The notes beneath the pieces are model-generated. The model saw only the letters and a list, made by a program, of their open reading frames with translations, was not told where the DNA came from and did not search any database. From the NCBI RefSeq assembly GCF_000684975.1, contig NZ_BAXZ01000014.1, positions 101,130-165,129 of the forward strand: a stretch of 64,000 nucleotides of DNA, written 5' to 3'. Numbering within the stretch: position 1 is the stretch's first letter; every line of letters begins with the position of its first letter. This stretch comes from Paraburkholderia acidipaludis NBRC 101816. GTDB lineage: Bacteria > Pseudomonadota > Gammaproteobacteria > Burkholderiales > Burkholderiaceae. Position numbers and translations under genes: made by a program. Positions 1 through 9,429 of the stretch are shown here, in pieces.

Positions 1-2166
1 GCCGGTGGCCGTCGTGAGCCACGTGATGAGGCGCCGCGCGAACGTCGCGTAGATCTCGGCGGCGCTTTCGTCTGCGTCGTCGTAGAGGAAGATCAGGTCG
101 AGGTCCGAGGCGTAGCCGAGCTCCTTGCCGCCCAGCTTGCCGTAGGCGATCGCCGCGAAGCGCGGCACCTCGCGGTGGCGCTTCGCGAACTGCTTCCAGA
201 CCGTTTCGATGGCCACGTCGAGCACCGCGTCCGCGAGCTCGGAGAGCCGGTCGCTCACGTGTTCGACCGAGAGGCGGCCCGCCAGGTCGTTGAGCAGGAT
301 GCGGAACACTTCGGCCTGGTGCGCGTGGCGCAGCAGGTCCATCTGCTGTTCCACGTCGGCCGCGGCCGCGAGGCGCGCGCGCAGGAGGCGCGAGAACTCG
401 GGCCAGTCGAACGGCGTGGCGATGGCCTCGTCGTCGAGCAGCTCGTCGAGCAGTTGCGGATGGCGGATCAGGTAGCCCGCCGCCCAGCGCGACGTGCCCA
501 GCACCTTCAGCACGCGGTCGAGCGCGTCCGGATACTCGCAGAGCAGCGCGAGATAGGCGCCGCGCCGGATCACCGCTTCGAGCAGGTCGAACATGCGCGC
601 GAGCGTGTCGCCGCGGTGCGCGCGCGTCTCCAGCGTGCGCGCGGCCTCCAGCGCTCGCTGCGCCACGCTGTCGAAGCGCTGGCGGCTCTTTTCGGGCAGC
701 CCCGCATAGCGCGAGGACTGCCACAGGCCGCGCAGACGCGCGAGCAGCGGCCCGGGGTCGTCGATGCCCAGGTCGTGCAGGCGCTCGAGCAGTTCGTCGT
801 CGGTCCCCTCCTCCGCCAGCGCGGCGCTCCACACCCACGCGGCCGCGCCGTCCTCGCGCGCCGCACAGCCGCCGTCGCCGTTGACCTTGTCGGCGAAGAT
901 CTGGTCGAACTGGCGCTCCACCCTGTCGCGGTGCGCGTCGAGCGTCTTCATCAGCGCGGCGTAGTCGGCGAAGCCCATCGCGCCGGCCAGCGCCGCGCGC
1001 TCGGCCGGATCGACCGGCATGGCGTGGGTTTGCGCGTCGTCCCGATACTGCAGGCAATGCTCGAGTTCGCGCAGGAATTGATAGGCGCGCGTCAGGTCCG
1101 TGCAGACCTCCGGCGCGATCAGCCCGCGCGCCGCCGCATAGCCGAGCACGGCGAGCGTCGGCCGCACGCGAAAGCCCGCGTCCTGGCCGCCGCGAATCAG
1201 TTGAAATACCTGGGCGCTGAATTCGATCTCGCGGATGCCGCCGCGGCCGAGCTTGATGTCGTCGGCCTTGTCGGGACGCATGTGAGCGCGGCGCTGCGCC
1301 TCCTGGCGGATCTGCACGTGCAGCGAGCGAATCGCGGCGATCACGCCGAAGTCGAGGTAGCGCCGGTAGACGAACGGCTTCACGAGCGCGTCGAGCTGCG
1401 AGGCGAGCCGCCGCGCGCTCTCGCTATCGGACTCCGAAACAAGCCGCCCCTTGATCCACGCGTAGCGCTCCCACTCGCGGCCCTGCACGTAGAAATATTC
1501 TTCGAGCATGCCGAGGCTGCCCACGAGCGGCCCCGAGTCGCCGTTCGGACGCAGCCGCATGTCCACGCGGAAAACGAAGCCGTCGGCCGTCACGTCGCTC
1601 AACGCGCCGATCAGCCGCTTGCCCACACGCGTGAAAAAGTCCTGCGTCGCGATGGGCGAGCGCTGGCCGCCCGTGGTCTCGCCGTCGTCCTCGTAGACGA
1701 AGATCAGATCGATGTCCGACGAAACGTTGAGTTCGCGCCCGCCCAGCTTGCCCATGCCCACCACGCCGAGCGTGAGGCGCTCGCCGTTCGGGCCGCGCGG
1801 CTCGCCGAAGAGCGCTTCGAGGTCGGCCGTGACCACCGCCAGCGCGCGCTGGATCGCCACTTCGGCGAGATCGGTCATCGTGCCGGTGACCTCCGCCACG
1901 TCGGCCACGCGCGCAAGATCGCGCTCCATCACCGCGCAGATCACCTCGACGCGCAGCTGGCGCAACGCCTTCTTCAACTGATCGTCGGTGAGCGCCGCGC
2001 CGCCTGCCTGCGCGCAGAGCGTCTCCAGCCGCGCGGCGATGCGCTCGCGCGTGACCGGCCCGGCGGCGAGCGCCTCGACCTGCGCCGCGAGGCCTGGGCG
2101 GGCCGCACAAGCACGCGCGGCATAACGGGAGTAGCGGGAACTGAGAAGGGGAATGTCGTCGGTCAT
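1..2166 (-). CDS. glnE: Glutamine synthetase adenylyltransferase/deadenylase, 5' part
   Basis: Bifunctional enzyme that adds AMP to, and removes it from, glutamine synthetase in response to PII, so it sets nitrogen assimilation. The reading frame runs off the left edge; about 722 N-terminal residues are present, against roughly 930-950 for the family, so the C-terminus is missing. Both nucleotidyltransferase signatures are visible: GMGKLGGREL...SSDIDLIF in the N-terminal deadenylylation half and AYGKLGGKEL...ASDLDLIFLYDD near the window edge in the C-terminal adenylylation half. The ATG at 2166 opens MTDDIPLLSSRYSRYAA. It is divergent from the yhdP-type gene across about 140 bp, which must hold both promoters. 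Confidence 0.96.
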   Translation of the reverse strand, partial: MTDDIPLLSSRYSRYAARACAARPGLAAQVEALAAGPVTRERIAARLETLCAQAGGAALTDDQLKKALRQLRVEVICAVMERDLARVADVAEVTGTMTDLAEVAIQRALAVVTADLEALFGEPRGPNGERLTLGVVGMGKLGGRELNVSSDIDLIFVYEDDGETTGGQRSPIATQDFFTRVGKRLIGALSDVTADGFVFRVDMRLRPNGDSGPLVGSLGMLEEYFYVQGREWERYAWIKGRLVSESDSESARRLASQLDALVKPFVYRRYLDFGVIAAIRSLHVQIRQEAQRRAHMRPDKADDIKLGRGGIREIEFSAQVFQLIRGGQDAGFRVRPTLAVLGYAAARGLIAPEVCTDLTRAYQFLRELEHCLQYRDDAQTHAMPVDPAERAALAGAMGFADYAALMKTLDAHRDRVERQFDQIFADKVNGDGGCAAREDGAAAWVWSAALAEEGTDDELLERLHDLGIDDPGPLLARLRGLWQSSRYAGLPEKSRQRFDSVAQRALEAARTLETRAHRGDTLARMFDLLEAVIRRGAYLALLCEYPDALDRVLKVLGTSRWAAGYLIRHPQLLDELLDDEAIATPFDWPEFSRLLRARLAAAADVEQQMDLLRHAHQAEVFRILLNDLAGRLSVEHVSDRLSELADAVLDVAIETVWKQFAKRHREVPRFAAIAYGKLGGKELGYASDLDLIFLYDDADESAAEIYATFARRLITWLTTATG

Positions 2167-2308
2167 GAAGGCCTGGCTCGCTGGGGTGCAGTACCGGCGG
2201 CATGCATTTTGCGGGCCATCGAGGCTACTCCGGATGGCCGATGCCGCCCCCCTATGTGATACATTTCGTGGTCAGAACGCAACGCTACCATACCCCACCC
2301 GCAGCAGC

Positions 2309-5300
2309 ATGTCCGAGCGAAACGATCCCGCCGGCCCGCATCAAACCGGACATGCCAGCCGGGCGACCCCGGATGCGCCCGAGCACCATCACCCGGTGCT
2401 GCGTCACACGTTGCGCGTATTGGCCGCCTTCGCGCTCGTCCTCTACTTCATCGTCGCCGCGCTGACCTTCGGGCTGCGCTACATCGTGCTGCCCTATGTC
2501 AACGACATTCGGCCGCGCATCGAAGCCCTCGTCTCCAGCAAGATCCACGCGGAATTCCGCATCGGCAAGCTCGCGCCGCACTGGCTAGGCTTCCAGCCCG
2601 GCATCGACGTCACCGATCTCACGATCCGCGACCGCCATGGCGCGATCGCGCTGAACGTGCCGCATGCCACGATGGCGGTCTCCTGGCGCTCGCTCGTCTC
2701 GTTCGAGCTGCTGCTCTCGAGCGTCGAGGTCGAGCGCCCCGACGTCTTGATCGCCCGCGAGGACGACGGCACGCTCACGGTGGCCGGCGTGCCGGTGCCC
2801 ACGGCTCATACGGGCAACGCCACGTTCACGACCTGGCTCATGCGCCAGCAGGCCATTATTCTGCGCGGCGGCACGCTGCGCTGGCATGACGCCACGCGCG
2901 ACGTGCCCGATCTCGCGCTGCACGACATCCGCCTCGCGATCCTCAACGACGGCTACGACCACCGCGTCGGGCTGCAGGCGCCGAGCGAGGGCACCGTACT
3001 GGACGGCCCGCTCGACTTCCGGGCGCACTTCCGCCACGCGCGCCTGTCGCAAGCGGGCAAACCCGTTGCCTGGACCGGCAACGCTTATCTCTCCACCGGC
3101 CCCGTCGATCTGCCCACGCTTGCCCGCTACGTCAAGATCCCGATCGCCACCTATGCAGGCCGCATCGACAACGCCATCTGGGCGCACTTCGCCTCGGGCC
3201 ATCTGCTGTCGGCGAACGGCGTGGTCGACGGCACCGCCGTTTCGCTGCAGGTGCGTCCGACCCAGCCGCGCCTCGACCTGCCCGTCGCGCACTTCCAGTG
3301 GCGCATGGGCGTGCAGCCCGGCGACTACACGCTGCAGTTGCAGGACTTTCGCGCCGAGCTCGGCCAGCCGCCGCTCGACGACGGCACGCCGCTCGTGCGC
3401 ACGCTCGCGTTCACGACGCTCGACGCGCGTTTGAGACAGCAGTCGCTGCAGCACGGCCAGCTCTTCAGCGTGGCGGGCGACCGCATCGACCTCGGCATCC
3501 TGGACGAGTTCATGCGCGCGCTGCCGCTGCCGGGCCGCGTGGAAAACGCCCTGATCCGCTTCAATCCGCAGGGGCTCGTCGAGAACTACGACCTCGCGCT
3601 CGAACGCGCGGCGCCGGAGTCGGGCGAGGCCGCCACCGAACAACGCGCGACGAGCGCCGAGCCGATCGTCCACTACCGGCTCAAGGCCGACCTGCAGGGC
3701 ATCAGCGTGGACGCCCAGGAACCGGGGCCGGGCCTCACGCCGCGCGGCCACCCGCGCGCGGGCCTGCCCGGCTTCGAGAACCTCTGGGGCCATATCGACG
3801 CCGACGAGGCGCACGGCACGATCAACTTCGACACGACCAAAGCCGCCGTCACGCTGCCGGGCGTGTTCGACAACCCGCGCCTCACGTTCGACCGGCTTTA
3901 CGGCGCGGGCAAGTGGACCGTCGCGCCCCGGCGCGAAGCCGGCGACACGCACAAGGCCTTCGAAGTGGACGTCTCGGAACTGGGTGTCGCGAACGAGGAC
4001 GCGCGCGCCAGGATGACCGCGCACTACACGAACCCCGGCCACGGACGCGGCGCACTGGACCTGAAAGCGGACTTCGAGCGGGCCCAGGTCAAGGCCATCC
4101 CGCGCTACCTGCCGACGAGCCTCTCCGAAAAGGTGCGCACCTACCTCGGCCACGGCCTGCAGGCCGGCGTCTCGAAGGGAGCCACGCTGGAAATTCATGG
4201 CGACCTCACGCTGTTCCCCTACTCGCGCGCGCCCGATGCCGGCCAGTTCCGCATCGTCGCGCCGTTCGCGGGCGGCCGCTTCGACCCGTCGCCGTTCCCG
4301 CCGAAAAAGCTCAAGAACGGCGCGCCGAACGTGTGGCCCGCGTTCGACGGCATCGACGGCGTGTTCACGCTTGCCGAAAACAAGCTGCGCTTCGACGTCG
4401 CGCGCGGCCACTATCGCGGCTTCGTTCTGCACGACGTGAGCGGCCGCATCGACGATCTCGGCACGAAGGGATCCGACCTCTTCATCAGCGGCGCCGGCCG
4501 CGGCCCGCTTGCCGACCTGCTCGACTATGCCGACAACAGCTCGATCGGCTATGTGTCGAAACACGCCACCGCAAAGGTGCGCGCGCAAGGACCGGCAACG
4601 CTGGCGCTCAAGCTCACGATCCCGCGCGTGCCCAAGCCCAAGGTCAAGCTGGCGGGCACGATCGGCTTCGAAAACGACCAGCTCACGGCCGACAACGTGC
4701 CGCCCGTCTCGAATCTCACGGGCAAGGTCCACTTCAGCAATCACAGTGCGCAGGTCGAGGCGCTGAGCGCGCGTTTCCTCGGCGGCGCCCTGCGCGCCAA
4801 CGGCGGGCTGAGCGAAGACGGCCGCTATGCGCTCGACGTATCGGGCAACGTTGCCGTGGATGCCGCGCGCGGCCTGAACCTGCGCGGCACGGCGGCGGCC
4901 GTGCTGGGCCGCCTGAGCGGGCAGGCGCCCTACGCGCTCAGCGTGAGCGGCACGAAGGGCCATCTGCCCGACGTGAAGGCCTCGTCGGACCTGACCGACC
5001 TCGCGCTCGACCTGCCCGCGCCGTTCGGCAAGACCGCGGGAACGCCGATGCCGCTGCGCTTCGAACTGCAGCCGGGCGCGGGCGACGGCAGCGACGCCGG
5101 CAATCCCGCCGCGTTCCAGCACGCCGACGTGACGCTCGGGCCGTTCGCCGCGAAGTATGTGCTGCGGCGCGTGCCGGGCCACGTGCCCGACGTGGTGCGC
5201 GGTGCGATCTCGATGAACCGGCCCGTCGATCTGCCGACGGACGGCGTGACCGCCAACGTCGACATGCCCGCCTTCGATGCCGACGCGTGGCACAGCGTCG

Positions 5301-6622
5301 TGCAGCAGATTCGCGGCGCAGCGGCGGCGAGCACGGCGGCCGCGACGCCGGCGAGCGGCGCGCAGACGGTTGCGGCCAATGCCGCCGGCAGCGCGGCCAG
5401 CGGCGCCGCCCCGGCGCAACCCGCCTCATCAACGGCCGCGACCCCGCCCATGCCCGGCGGCGCCTTCGCCCAGTTCCTGCCGTCGCGCTTCGCGGTGCAC
5501 GTCGGCACGCTCACGCTGCTCAAACGCCACTGGGAGAACGTCGTGGTCGGCGCGACGCGCACCGGCCGCGACTGGCAGGCCAACCTCGCCTCGAACCAGG
5601 TTTCCGGGCACCTCTCCTGGAAGCCCGGCGCCGTTCCCGGTTCGCCCGGCACGCTCGAGGCACGCCTTGCGCGCCTCGTGGTGCCCGCCGCGACCGAAAA
5701 CGACCTGCTCGGCCAGGCCATTTCGCAGCCCGCCCAGAACATGCCCTCGATCGACCTGGTCGTGAACCAGCTGATCGTGCGAGGCCGCGACTTCGGCCGG
5801 CTGCAGGTGAACGCGCGCAATATCGACGAGAACGGCGTGCCGGTCTGGCAGCTCGACACGCTCGACCTCAGCAATCCCGACGCGCACCTGGCCGCAACGG
5901 GCAACTGGCGCTCGATCGGCGACATCGGCCCCGACCTCGAAACGGCGACGCCGCGCCGCACCGCGCTCGAATTCCGCCTCGACATCAAGAACGCGGGCGA
6001 CCTGCTCGCACGCGCGGGCAAGCCGCGCACGCTCAAGGGCGGCGAAGGCACGCTGTCCGGCAAGCTGGACTGGCGCGGCGGCCCGACGAAGATCGATTAC
6101 CCGTCGCTCGAAGGCAGCGTCGCCGTCGATCTGCGCCATGGCCAGATCCTCAAGGTCGATCCGGGCGTGGCGAGGCTCCTCGGCGTGCTGAGCCTGCAAA
6201 GCCTCGCGCGCTATGCGAGCACGGATTTCCGCGACGTGATCGGCGAAGGCCTGCCCTTCACGAGCGTCACAGGCACGGGCGTGATCGAAAACGGTGTCGG
6301 CCGCACGAACGATTTCAAGCTCGTCACCGCACCGGCCCGCGCCCAGATGAGCGGCAGCGTCGACCTCGCCCACGAGACCCAGGACCTGCACGTGCACGTA
6401 GAGCCGACCGTCAGCCTGGGCGCCGGCGTGATCGCCGCGGCGGTCATCAATCCGCTCATCGGCCTTGGCGCGCTCGTCGCCGACTTCGCGCTCTCGCACA
6501 CCGTCGAGTCGGCGTTCGCGATCGACTACGCGATCACGGGCTCCTGGGCCAAACCGCACGTCGAGCGGCTGCACGGCGATCAGGGTAAGATGAACGCGCA
6601 GTCGCCGGCCACGGCGCATTGA
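2309..6622 (+). CDS. yhdP: YhdP family protein (AsmA-like, DUF3971), phospholipid transport
   Basis: 1437-residue envelope protein of the AsmA-like/YhdP group. In Escherichia coli YhdP, TamB and YdbH carry phospholipid between inner and outer membrane. One N-terminal membrane segment (about residues 30-55, LRVLAAFALVLYFIVAALTFGL) anchors a very long beta-rich periplasmic part, and the C-terminus has the AsmA-type ending with IAAAVINPLIGLGALVADFALS. An Ala/Pro/Ser-rich linker near residues 1008-1056 looks like a flexible spacer. I chose ATG 2309 (MSERNDP) because the in-frame extension up to 2153 overlaps the glnE promoter region and has no recognisable sequence. The transport role is inferred from the family. 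Confidence 0.9.
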   Translation: MSERNDPAGPHQTGHASRATPDAPEHHHPVLRHTLRVLAAFALVLYFIVAALTFGLRYIVLPYVNDIRPRIEALVSSKIHAEFRIGKLAPHWLGFQPGIDVTDLTIRDRHGAIALNVPHATMAVSWRSLVSFELLLSSVEVERPDVLIAREDDGTLTVAGVPVPTAHTGNATFTTWLMRQQAIILRGGTLRWHDATRDVPDLALHDIRLAILNDGYDHRVGLQAPSEGTVLDGPLDFRAHFRHARLSQAGKPVAWTGNAYLSTGPVDLPTLARYVKIPIATYAGRIDNAIWAHFASGHLLSANGVVDGTAVSLQVRPTQPRLDLPVAHFQWRMGVQPGDYTLQLQDFRAELGQPPLDDGTPLVRTLAFTTLDARLRQQSLQHGQLFSVAGDRIDLGILDEFMRALPLPGRVENALIRFNPQGLVENYDLALERAAPESGEAATEQRATSAEPIVHYRLKADLQGISVDAQEPGPGLTPRGHPRAGLPGFENLWGHIDADEAHGTINFDTTKAAVTLPGVFDNPRLTFDRLYGAGKWTVAPRREAGDTHKAFEVDVSELGVANEDARARMTAHYTNPGHGRGALDLKADFERAQVKAIPRYLPTSLSEKVRTYLGHGLQAGVSKGATLEIHGDLTLFPYSRAPDAGQFRIVAPFAGGRFDPSPFPPKKLKNGAPNVWPAFDGIDGVFTLAENKLRFDVARGHYRGFVLHDVSGRIDDLGTKGSDLFISGAGRGPLADLLDYADNSSIGYVSKHATAKVRAQGPATLALKLTIPRVPKPKVKLAGTIGFENDQLTADNVPPVSNLTGKVHFSNHSAQVEALSARFLGGALRANGGLSEDGRYALDVSGNVAVDAARGLNLRGTAAAVLGRLSGQAPYALSVSGTKGHLPDVKASSDLTDLALDLPAPFGKTAGTPMPLRFELQPGAGDGSDAGNPAAFQHADVTLGPFAAKYVLRRVPGHVPDVVRGAISMNRPVDLPTDGVTANVDMPAFDADAWHSVVQQIRGAAAASTAAATPASGAQTVAANAAGSAASGAAPAQPASSTAATPPMPGGAFAQFLPSRFAVHVGTLTLLKRHWENVVVGATRTGRDWQANLASNQVSGHLSWKPGAVPGSPGTLEARLARLVVPAATENDLLGQAISQPAQNMPSIDLVVNQLIVRGRDFGRLQVNARNIDENGVPVWQLDTLDLSNPDAHLAATGNWRSIGDIGPDLETATPRRTALEFRLDIKNAGDLLARAGKPRTLKGGEGTLSGKLDWRGGPTKIDYPSLEGSVAVDLRHGQILKVDPGVARLLGVLSLQSLARYASTDFRDVIGEGLPFTSVTGTGVIENGVGRTNDFKLVTAPARAQMSGSVDLAHETQDLHVHVEPTVSLGAGVIAAAVINPLIGLGALVADFALSHTVESAFAIDYAITGSWAKPHVERLHGDQGKMNAQSPATAH

Positions 6623-6737
6623 ACCGTGCGCGCCGTACCGGCCAGCCGCCCTGTTTGCCGCACTGCGCGTCACGCCAGGTGCCGTACCGGGCGGCGTCTC
6701 CCATGAGCCACTTCGCGAGCCAGCTCGCACGCCGTCG

Positions 6738-7577
6738 ATGAGCGATTCCCCCACTACCCCATTTCGCGTCGCCGCGCTGCAGATGGTCAGCACGCCCGAT
6801 CGCGAGCGCAATCTGGCCGAAGCCGGGCGCCTGATCGCCGAAGCGGCCGCGGCCGGCGCGCGCCTCGTGTTACTGCCCGAATATTTCTGCTTCATGGGCT
6901 ACAAGGACAGCGACAAGCTTGCGGTCCGCGAGCCCTACGGCGATGGGCCGATCCAGCGGTTTCTCGCCGAGGCCGCGCTGAAAAACAAGGTGTGGATCAT
7001 CGGCGGCACGCTGCCTTTGCGCGTGCCCGACCCGCTGCCCGAGGAAAACCGCGTGCTGAACACGACACTTGTGTTCGACACGCGCGGCGAAGAGGTCGCG
7101 CGCTACGACAAGATCCACCTGTTCAACTTCGAGAAAGGCGCGGAATCGTTCGACGAAGCGCGCACGATCCGCCCCGGTGGCGAGGTGCGCACCTTCGAAG
7201 CCCCGTTTGGCCGCGTCGGCCTGTCGGTCTGCTACGATCTGCGCTTTCCCGAGCTGTACCGCCGCATGGGCGACTGCGCGCTGATGGTCGTACCGTCCGC
7301 GTTCACGTACACCACAGGCCGCGCGCACTGGCAGACGCTCCTGCGCGCCCGCGCCGTCGAAAACCAGTGCTACGTGCTGGCCGCCGCGCAAGGCGGACAG
7401 CATGAGAACGGCCGCCGCACCTGGGGCCACAGCATGCTGATCGACCCGTGGGGCGAAGTGATGGACGTGCTCGACGAAGGCCCCGGCGTCGTGGCCGGCG
7501 ACATCGACCTCGCGCGCATCGCCGCCGTGCGCGCGAGTTTGCCCGCGTGGCGACATCGCATGCTCGACTGCAACTGA
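6738..7577 (+). CDS. Carbon-nitrogen hydrolase, Nit1/YbeM type
   Basis: 279-residue member of the nitrilase superfamily, most like the Nit1/YbeM group that hydrolyses deaminated glutathione to alpha-ketoglutarate and cysteinylglycine (metabolite repair). The catalytic triad is visible: E48 in LLPEYFCF, K125 in RYDKIHLFN and C165 in GLSVCYDLRFPE. It sits 80 bp upstream of tldD on the same strand, a common betaproteobacterial arrangement with yhdP and glnE. There is no clear ribosome-binding site; a 12-codon frame at 6703 ends in an ATGA overlap with this start. The substrate is inferred from the family; omega-amidase is the main alternative. Confidence 0.9.
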   Translation: MSDSPTTPFRVAALQMVSTPDRERNLAEAGRLIAEAAAAGARLVLLPEYFCFMGYKDSDKLAVREPYGDGPIQRFLAEAALKNKVWIIGGTLPLRVPDPLPEENRVLNTTLVFDTRGEEVARYDKIHLFNFEKGAESFDEARTIRPGGEVRTFEAPFGRVGLSVCYDLRFPELYRRMGDCALMVVPSAFTYTTGRAHWQTLLRARAVENQCYVLAAAQGGQHENGRRTWGHSMLIDPWGEVMDVLDEGPGVVAGDIDLARIAAVRASLPAWRHRMLDCN

Positions 7578-7657
7578 GCACAACAAGAGCAGCGCAACGG
7601 CTTGACAAAGCCGCTCACCACCCGAATTTACCGAAACTGATCCTCCCTATTGCACGC

Positions 7658-9124
7658 ATGAACATCATCGAACCCGGCATCCGCAATCTGGCGACCGCCA
7701 AGGACGTGCTCCTCACGCCCTACGGCCTCGACGAGACGCTGCTCACGCGCACGCTCGGCGAGATTTTCACTCACCGCGTCGATTACGCCGACCTCTACTT
7801 CCAGGCCACGCGCAGCGAAGCGTGGAGCCTCGAAGAAGGCATCGTCAAATCGGGCAGCTTCAGCATCGACCAGGGTGTCGGCGTGCGCGCCGTCTCCGGC
7901 GAGCGCACGGCGTTCGCGTACTCGGACGATCTCTCGCCCGAAGCGATCCGCCAGGCGGCCCTCGCCACGCGCTCGATCGCGAAAGCAGGCGGCGGCAAGC
8001 AGAAGATCAAGGTGGCCAGCGCCTTCAAGGGCATCGCGGGCCGCGACCTGTATCTGCCCTCCGATCCGCTGGGATCGCTCGACGCCACCGAAAAGGTCAA
8101 GCTGCTCGAGCGCATCGAGCAGATGGCCAAGGGCCGCGACCCGCGCATCACCCAGGTCATGGCGGCGCTCGCCGGCGAATACGACGTCGTGCTCGTGGCC
8201 CGCAGCGACGGCGCCCTCGCGGCGGACATCCGCCCGCTCGTGCGCGTTTCGGTCACGGTGATCGCCGAGCAGAACGGCCGCCGCGAGATCGGCAACGGCG
8301 GCGGCGGCGGGCGCTATGACTACGGCTACTTCACCGATGACGTCCTCTCGAAATACGTCGACGATGCCGTGCATAGCGCGCTCGTCAATCTGGAGGCACG
8401 CCCGGCGCCGGCCGGCGCGATGACCGTCGTGCTCGGGCCGGGCTGGCCCGGCGTGCTGCTGCACGAAGCGATCGGCCATGGGCTGGAAGGCGACTTCAAC
8501 CGCAAGGGCTCGTCGGCATTCGCGGGACGCATCGGCGAGCAGGTGGCCGCAAAGGGTGTCACGGTCGTCGACGACGGCACGCTGCCCAATCGGCGCGGGT
8601 CGCTCAACATCGACGACGAAGGCAACCCCACGCAGTGCACGACGCTGATCGAGGACGGCATTCTCAAGGGCTACATCCAGGACTCGCTCAACGCGCGTCT
8701 CATGAAGATGCCCGTGACCGGCAATGCCCGCCGCGAGTCCTACGCCGCCCTGCCGATGCCGCGCATGACCAACACCTACATGCTGAACGGCGATAAGGAT
8801 CCGCAGGAGATCATCGCTTCCGTGAAGAACGGTCTCTACGCTGTCAACTTCGGCGGCGGCCAGGTGGACATCACGAACGGCAAGTTCGTGTTCTCGGCCT
8901 CCGAGGCCTACATGATCGAGAACGGCAAGATCACCTATCCGGTCAAGGGCGCCACGCTGATCGGCAGCGGCCCCGAGTCGCTCAAGTACGTGAGCATGAT
9001 CGGCAACGACATGAAGCTCGATTCCGGGGTGGGTGTGTGCGGGAAGGAAGGCCAGAGCGTGCCCGTGGGTGTCGGCCAGCCTACGTTGCGCATCGACCGC
9101 ATGACGGTGGGCGGCACGGTTTGA
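7658..9124 (+). CDS. tldD: Metalloprotease TldD
   Basis: 488-residue large subunit of the TldD/TldE zinc protease, which degrades unfolded peptides, trims microcin B17 and CcdA, and matures some RiPPs. The HExxxH zinc motif is present as HEAIGH at residues 269-274, followed by GLEGDFNRKGSSAF. Its partner TldE/PmbA is not in the window. I start it at ATG 7658 (MNIIEPGIRNL), the usual TldD start; the open frame extends upstream into the amidase gene without meaningful sequence. A perfect 19-bp inverted repeat begins 3 bp after the stop codon. Confidence 0.96.
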   Translation: MNIIEPGIRNLATAKDVLLTPYGLDETLLTRTLGEIFTHRVDYADLYFQATRSEAWSLEEGIVKSGSFSIDQGVGVRAVSGERTAFAYSDDLSPEAIRQAALATRSIAKAGGGKQKIKVASAFKGIAGRDLYLPSDPLGSLDATEKVKLLERIEQMAKGRDPRITQVMAALAGEYDVVLVARSDGALAADIRPLVRVSVTVIAEQNGRREIGNGGGGGRYDYGYFTDDVLSKYVDDAVHSALVNLEARPAPAGAMTVVLGPGWPGVLLHEAIGHGLEGDFNRKGSSAFAGRIGEQVAAKGVTVVDDGTLPNRRGSLNIDDEGNPTQCTTLIEDGILKGYIQDSLNARLMKMPVTGNARRESYAALPMPRMTNTYMLNGDKDPQEIIASVKNGLYAVNFGGGQVDITNGKFVFSASEAYMIENGKITYPVKGATLIGSGPESLKYVSMIGNDMKLDSGVGVCGKEGQSVPVGVGQPTLRIDRMTVGGTV

Positions 9125-9126
9125 TT

Positions 9127-9167
9127 TCATGCACATGGATGCGGAAAATCCGCATCCATGTGCATGA
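9127..9167. repeat. Perfect 19-bp inverted repeat after tldD
   Basis: The left arm tcatgcacatggatgcgga (9127-9145) is followed by three A residues and an exactly complementary right arm (9149-9167). As RNA it would be a very stable hairpin on either strand, so it may end the tldD transcript, but only three T residues follow. Perfect symmetry over 41 bp, and a GC content below that of the surroundings, would also fit a protein-binding palindrome or a dispersed repeat. Confidence 0.8.
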
Positions 9168-9223
9168 TTTCCGCGCCTTGACTACATACTGCGCGGATAT
9201 CACGCATTTTTGCAGTGCAGCGC

Positions 9224-9253
9224 TTGCCAGCCCGAGGATGATCGGGTTATAAA
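9224..9253 (+). promoter_or_regulatory. Sigma-70-like promoter of the aroG leader
   Basis: TTGCCA at 9224-9229 and TATAAA at 9248-9253 with an 18-bp spacer (or TTATAA at 9247 with 17 bp). Transcription would start near 9260, about 40 nt before the leader-peptide ATG and 290 nt before the aroG start. It is called by eye, and the match to the consensus is good for so GC-rich a genome. Confidence 0.6.
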
Positions 9254-9301
9254 GGCAAACACCCTTTTCGACGAACTTCACGTTCCAGCAAGTTTTTCGC
9301 C

Positions 9302-9370
9302 ATGACCGCCACGAAGTTTTACTTTTACTTCTTTTGGTATCTCAGACCGCTGGCGGATCGAGAGGGTTGA
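9302..9370 (+). CDS. Aromatic-rich leader peptide of the DAHP synthase attenuator
   Basis: 22-codon frame from ATG 9302 to TGA 9368-9370. Residues 5-13 read KFYFYFFWY: four Phe, three Tyr and one Trp codon in nine. This composition in a short frame ahead of an aromatic biosynthesis gene is the hallmark of ribosome-mediated attenuation, as in the E. coli pheA and pheST leaders. Shortage of charged tRNA-Phe or tRNA-Tyr would stall the ribosome at 9317-9340. The Shine-Dalgarno sequence is weak (AGCAAG at 9287-9292). The peptide itself probably has no function after synthesis. Confidence 0.8.
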   Translation: MTATKFYFYFFWYLRPLADREG

Positions 9371-9429
9371 CAGTACGCGCAGAACCCCGAATACACGAGA
9401 AACCGCCAGCAAGCCTGGCGGTTTTTTTT
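9349..9429 (+). promoter_or_regulatory. Attenuator: anti-terminator arm and intrinsic terminator
   Basis: The terminator is aaccgccag (9401-9409), a 5-nt loop and ctggcggtt (9415-9423), running into eight T residues (9422-9429). An upstream segment gctggcgg (9349-9356), inside the end of the leader frame, is exactly complementary to ccgccagc (9403-9410) and copies the 3' arm of the terminator, so the two compete. A ribosome stalled at the Phe/Tyr codons leaves 9349-9356 free and favours read-through; a ribosome that reaches the stop codon at 9368 covers that segment and lets the terminator form. The mechanism is inferred from sequence complementarity. Confidence 0.75.

Noticed and set aside
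2585..5419. 944-codon minus-strand frame opposite yhdP
   Set aside because: Same antisense effect; no recognisable sequence, and the plus strand holds a clear gene.
6703..6741. 12-codon frame ending in an ATGA overlap with the amidase start
   Set aside because: No ribosome-binding site and no informative composition; likely chance.
9081..9281. 66-codon minus-strand frame spanning the palindrome after tldD
   Set aside because: It runs through the hairpin and the aroG leader promoter, has no ribosome-binding site, and its middle is simply the translated palindrome.
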